Of a stretch of 64,000 bases of DNA, positions 62,984 to 64,000 are shown piece after piece. Under the pieces are notes generated by a model that saw only the letters and a program-made list of their open reading frames with translations, ran no database searches and was not told the DNA's origin. The stretch comes from Streptomyces rugosispiralis (GTDB lineage: Bacteria > Actinomycetota > Actinomycetes > Streptomycetales > Streptomycetaceae): positions 248,001 through 312,000 of the forward strand of contig NZ_JANIAA010000004.1 of the NCBI RefSeq assembly GCF_024505145.1, read 5' to 3'. The position numbers were made by a program, and so were the translations under genes. The first letter of the stretch is position 1, and each line of letters begins with the position of its first letter.

Positions 62984-64000
62984 ATGGGCAGGGTGGGGAA
63001 TCCGGCGCGCGGTCATGCCCGGCGCACGGGAACGATGGCGGTCGCCGCGGCGGCCGCCGCACTGTGTCTGACGGCACCGGCGGAGGCCCGGCCCGCCACC
63101 GCGGACGATCCGGCCTACTCCGCGACCACCTCGGTGGGGGTGCACAACGCCTACGAGAAGGCCAAGTACCCCTACTTCGCCGACGCGCTGGACTCCGGAG
63201 CCTCGCTCCTGGAGCTCGATGTGTGGACCAACGCCTTCGGCTCCGGCTGGCGGGTCTCGCACTCCAACCCGCTCGGCAACGACAACAACTGCGAGAACGC
63301 CGCGAACCCGGGCGAGCTGCGCACCAAGCCCCGCGACCAGAGCCTGGCCGGCTGCCTCGCCGACATGCGGGCCTGGCACCAGGCGCATCCGGGGCACCGT
63401 CCCATCCTCGTCAAGGTGGAGATGAAGGACGGCTTCAACGGCAAGAAGGGCCGCGGCCCGGCCGACCTCGACGCCCTCCTCGGCGCCACCCTGGGCGACG
63501 CGGTGCTGCGCCCGGCGGATGTGGTGGGCGGCCGTGCCACCCTCGACGAGGCGGTTCAGGCGGGCGGCTGGCCGTCCCGCTCGGCGCTCGCGGGCAAGTT
63601 CATCGTCGAGCTGATACCGGGCACGGTCGAGGAGAACAACCCCCTCGACACGCTGTGGACCGACCGCGAGTACGCCATCCATCTGCGGGACCTGTCCGCC
63701 GCCGGGAAGCTCGGTCAGGCCGCCGCCTTCCCCGCCGTCCACGGCGCCGCCTCCGGCGACCCGCGCACCCGCTACGCCGACGCCGCGCTCCGGCCGTGGT
63801 TCGTGCTCTTCGACGGTGACGCGTCCACGTATGTCACCAGCGGTATCGACACCGCCTGGTACGACGACCGCCACTACCTGCTGATCATGACGGACGCGCA
63901 CAATGTGGCGCCCCCGATCGACGGCACCAACCCCACCGAGGCCCAGGCCCGGGACCGGGTGTCCCAACTCGCCGGCCGGCACGCCAGCTTCGCGACCGCC
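62984..64000 (+). CDS. secreted phosphatidylinositol-specific phospholipase C X-domain protein, 3' end cut by window edge
   Basis: An open frame of 339 codons with no stop before the edge. The N-terminus has an RR pair, a hydrophobic alanine-rich core and a probable signal-peptidase site after APAEA (about residue 35), so it is exported. The mature start has SVGVHNAYEKAKY, with the His expected of the PI-PLC X domain, then LLELDVWTN with the metal or catalytic acid residues, RVSHSNPLG with the second His, and ILVKVEMKDGF. Ca2+-dependent PI-PLC relatives cleave phosphoinositides. Substrate unproven. GGTGGGGG lies 4-5 nt before the ATG. The 198 bp upstream hold an imperfect GCGG/GTACG inverted repeat near 62870-62900. 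Confidence 0.85.
   Translation, partial: MGRVGNPARGHARRTGTMAVAAAAAALCLTAPAEARPATADDPAYSATTSVGVHNAYEKAKYPYFADALDSGASLLELDVWTNAFGSGWRVSHSNPLGNDNNCENAANPGELRTKPRDQSLAGCLADMRAWHQAHPGHRPILVKVEMKDGFNGKKGRGPADLDALLGATLGDAVLRPADVVGGRATLDEAVQAGGWPSRSALAGKFIVELIPGTVEENNPLDTLWTDREYAIHLRDLSAAGKLGQAAAFPAVHGAASGDPRTRYADAALRPWFVLFDGDASTYVTSGIDTAWYDDRHYLLIMTDAHNVAPPIDGTNPTEAQARDRVSQLAGRHASFATA

Noticed and set aside
53000-64000. Right flank as part of the macrolide pathway
   Set aside because: After ccr the functions (DNA repair, NADH oxidation, pentose phosphate, secreted lipase) do not fit the product and none has the TAGGGG promoter boxes.

Overview
This window is high-GC actinomycete DNA with the codon bias, GTG starts and translational overlaps of Streptomyces. 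From the left edge to about 54.3 kb it holds most of a modular type I polyketide gene cluster. From 54.3 kb to the right edge it is unrelated chromosomal DNA. No tRNA, rRNA, CRISPR array, insertion sequence or integrase was seen.

Layout. 1-2440: end of an operon for an acetoacetyl/3-hydroxybutyryl branch (KASIII and a tandem 3-hydroxyacyl-CoA dehydrogenase), closed by a strong hairpin. 3074-5950: a LAL-type LuxR regulator with an in-frame TTA codon. 6167-8027: rmlA and rmlB. 8165-42867: four head-to-tail PKS genes. 42958-45604: type II thioesterase, glycosyltransferase and RmlC-like epimerase. 45767-49364: ABC exporter and DesK/NarL two-component system. 49457-52826: 4-ketoreductase, 2,3-reductase and 2,3-dehydratase for a 2,6-dideoxysugar. 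52939-54279: crotonyl-CoA carboxylase/reductase. The right flank carries a catalase-like protein (minus strand), an Fpg/Nei glycosylase, an FAD monooxygenase, an NDH-2, a transketolase, an extended SDR and a secreted PI-PLC-like protein cut by the edge.

PKS logic. Loading KSQ-AT(malonyl)-ACP; module 1 KS-AT(ethylmalonyl, TAGH)-dead DH-KR-ACP; module 2 KS-AT(malonyl)-KR-ACP; module 3 KS-AT(methylmalonyl)-KR (catalytic Asn to Ser)-ACP; module 4 KS-AT(methylmalonyl)-KR-ACP; module 5 KS-AT(malonyl)-DH-KR-ACP; module 6 KS-AT(malonyl-like, VASH)-DH-KR-ACP-TE. An acetate starter, ethylmalonyl first extender, terminal 2,4-dienoate, a 2,6-dideoxy-L-hexose pathway with one glycosyltransferase, and no P450 all point to an elaiophylin-type glycosylated macrodiolide. 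Elaiophylin needs seven extensions with three methylmalonyl units. Only six modules are present, with two methylmalonyl ATs. Either module 4 works twice, or a near-identical module was lost by recombination or assembly collapse, or the product is a shorter relative.

Regulation. Three promoters (first PKS gene, 4-ketoreductase operon, ccr) carry two or three TAGGGG boxes, the last one 29-30 bp ahead of a TANNNT -10 element. Related boxes lie upstream of the regulator and, inverted, upstream of rmlA. I infer a LAL regulon, with bldA control of the regulator through its TTA codon. The exporter/two-component operon lacks these boxes and has its own palindrome.
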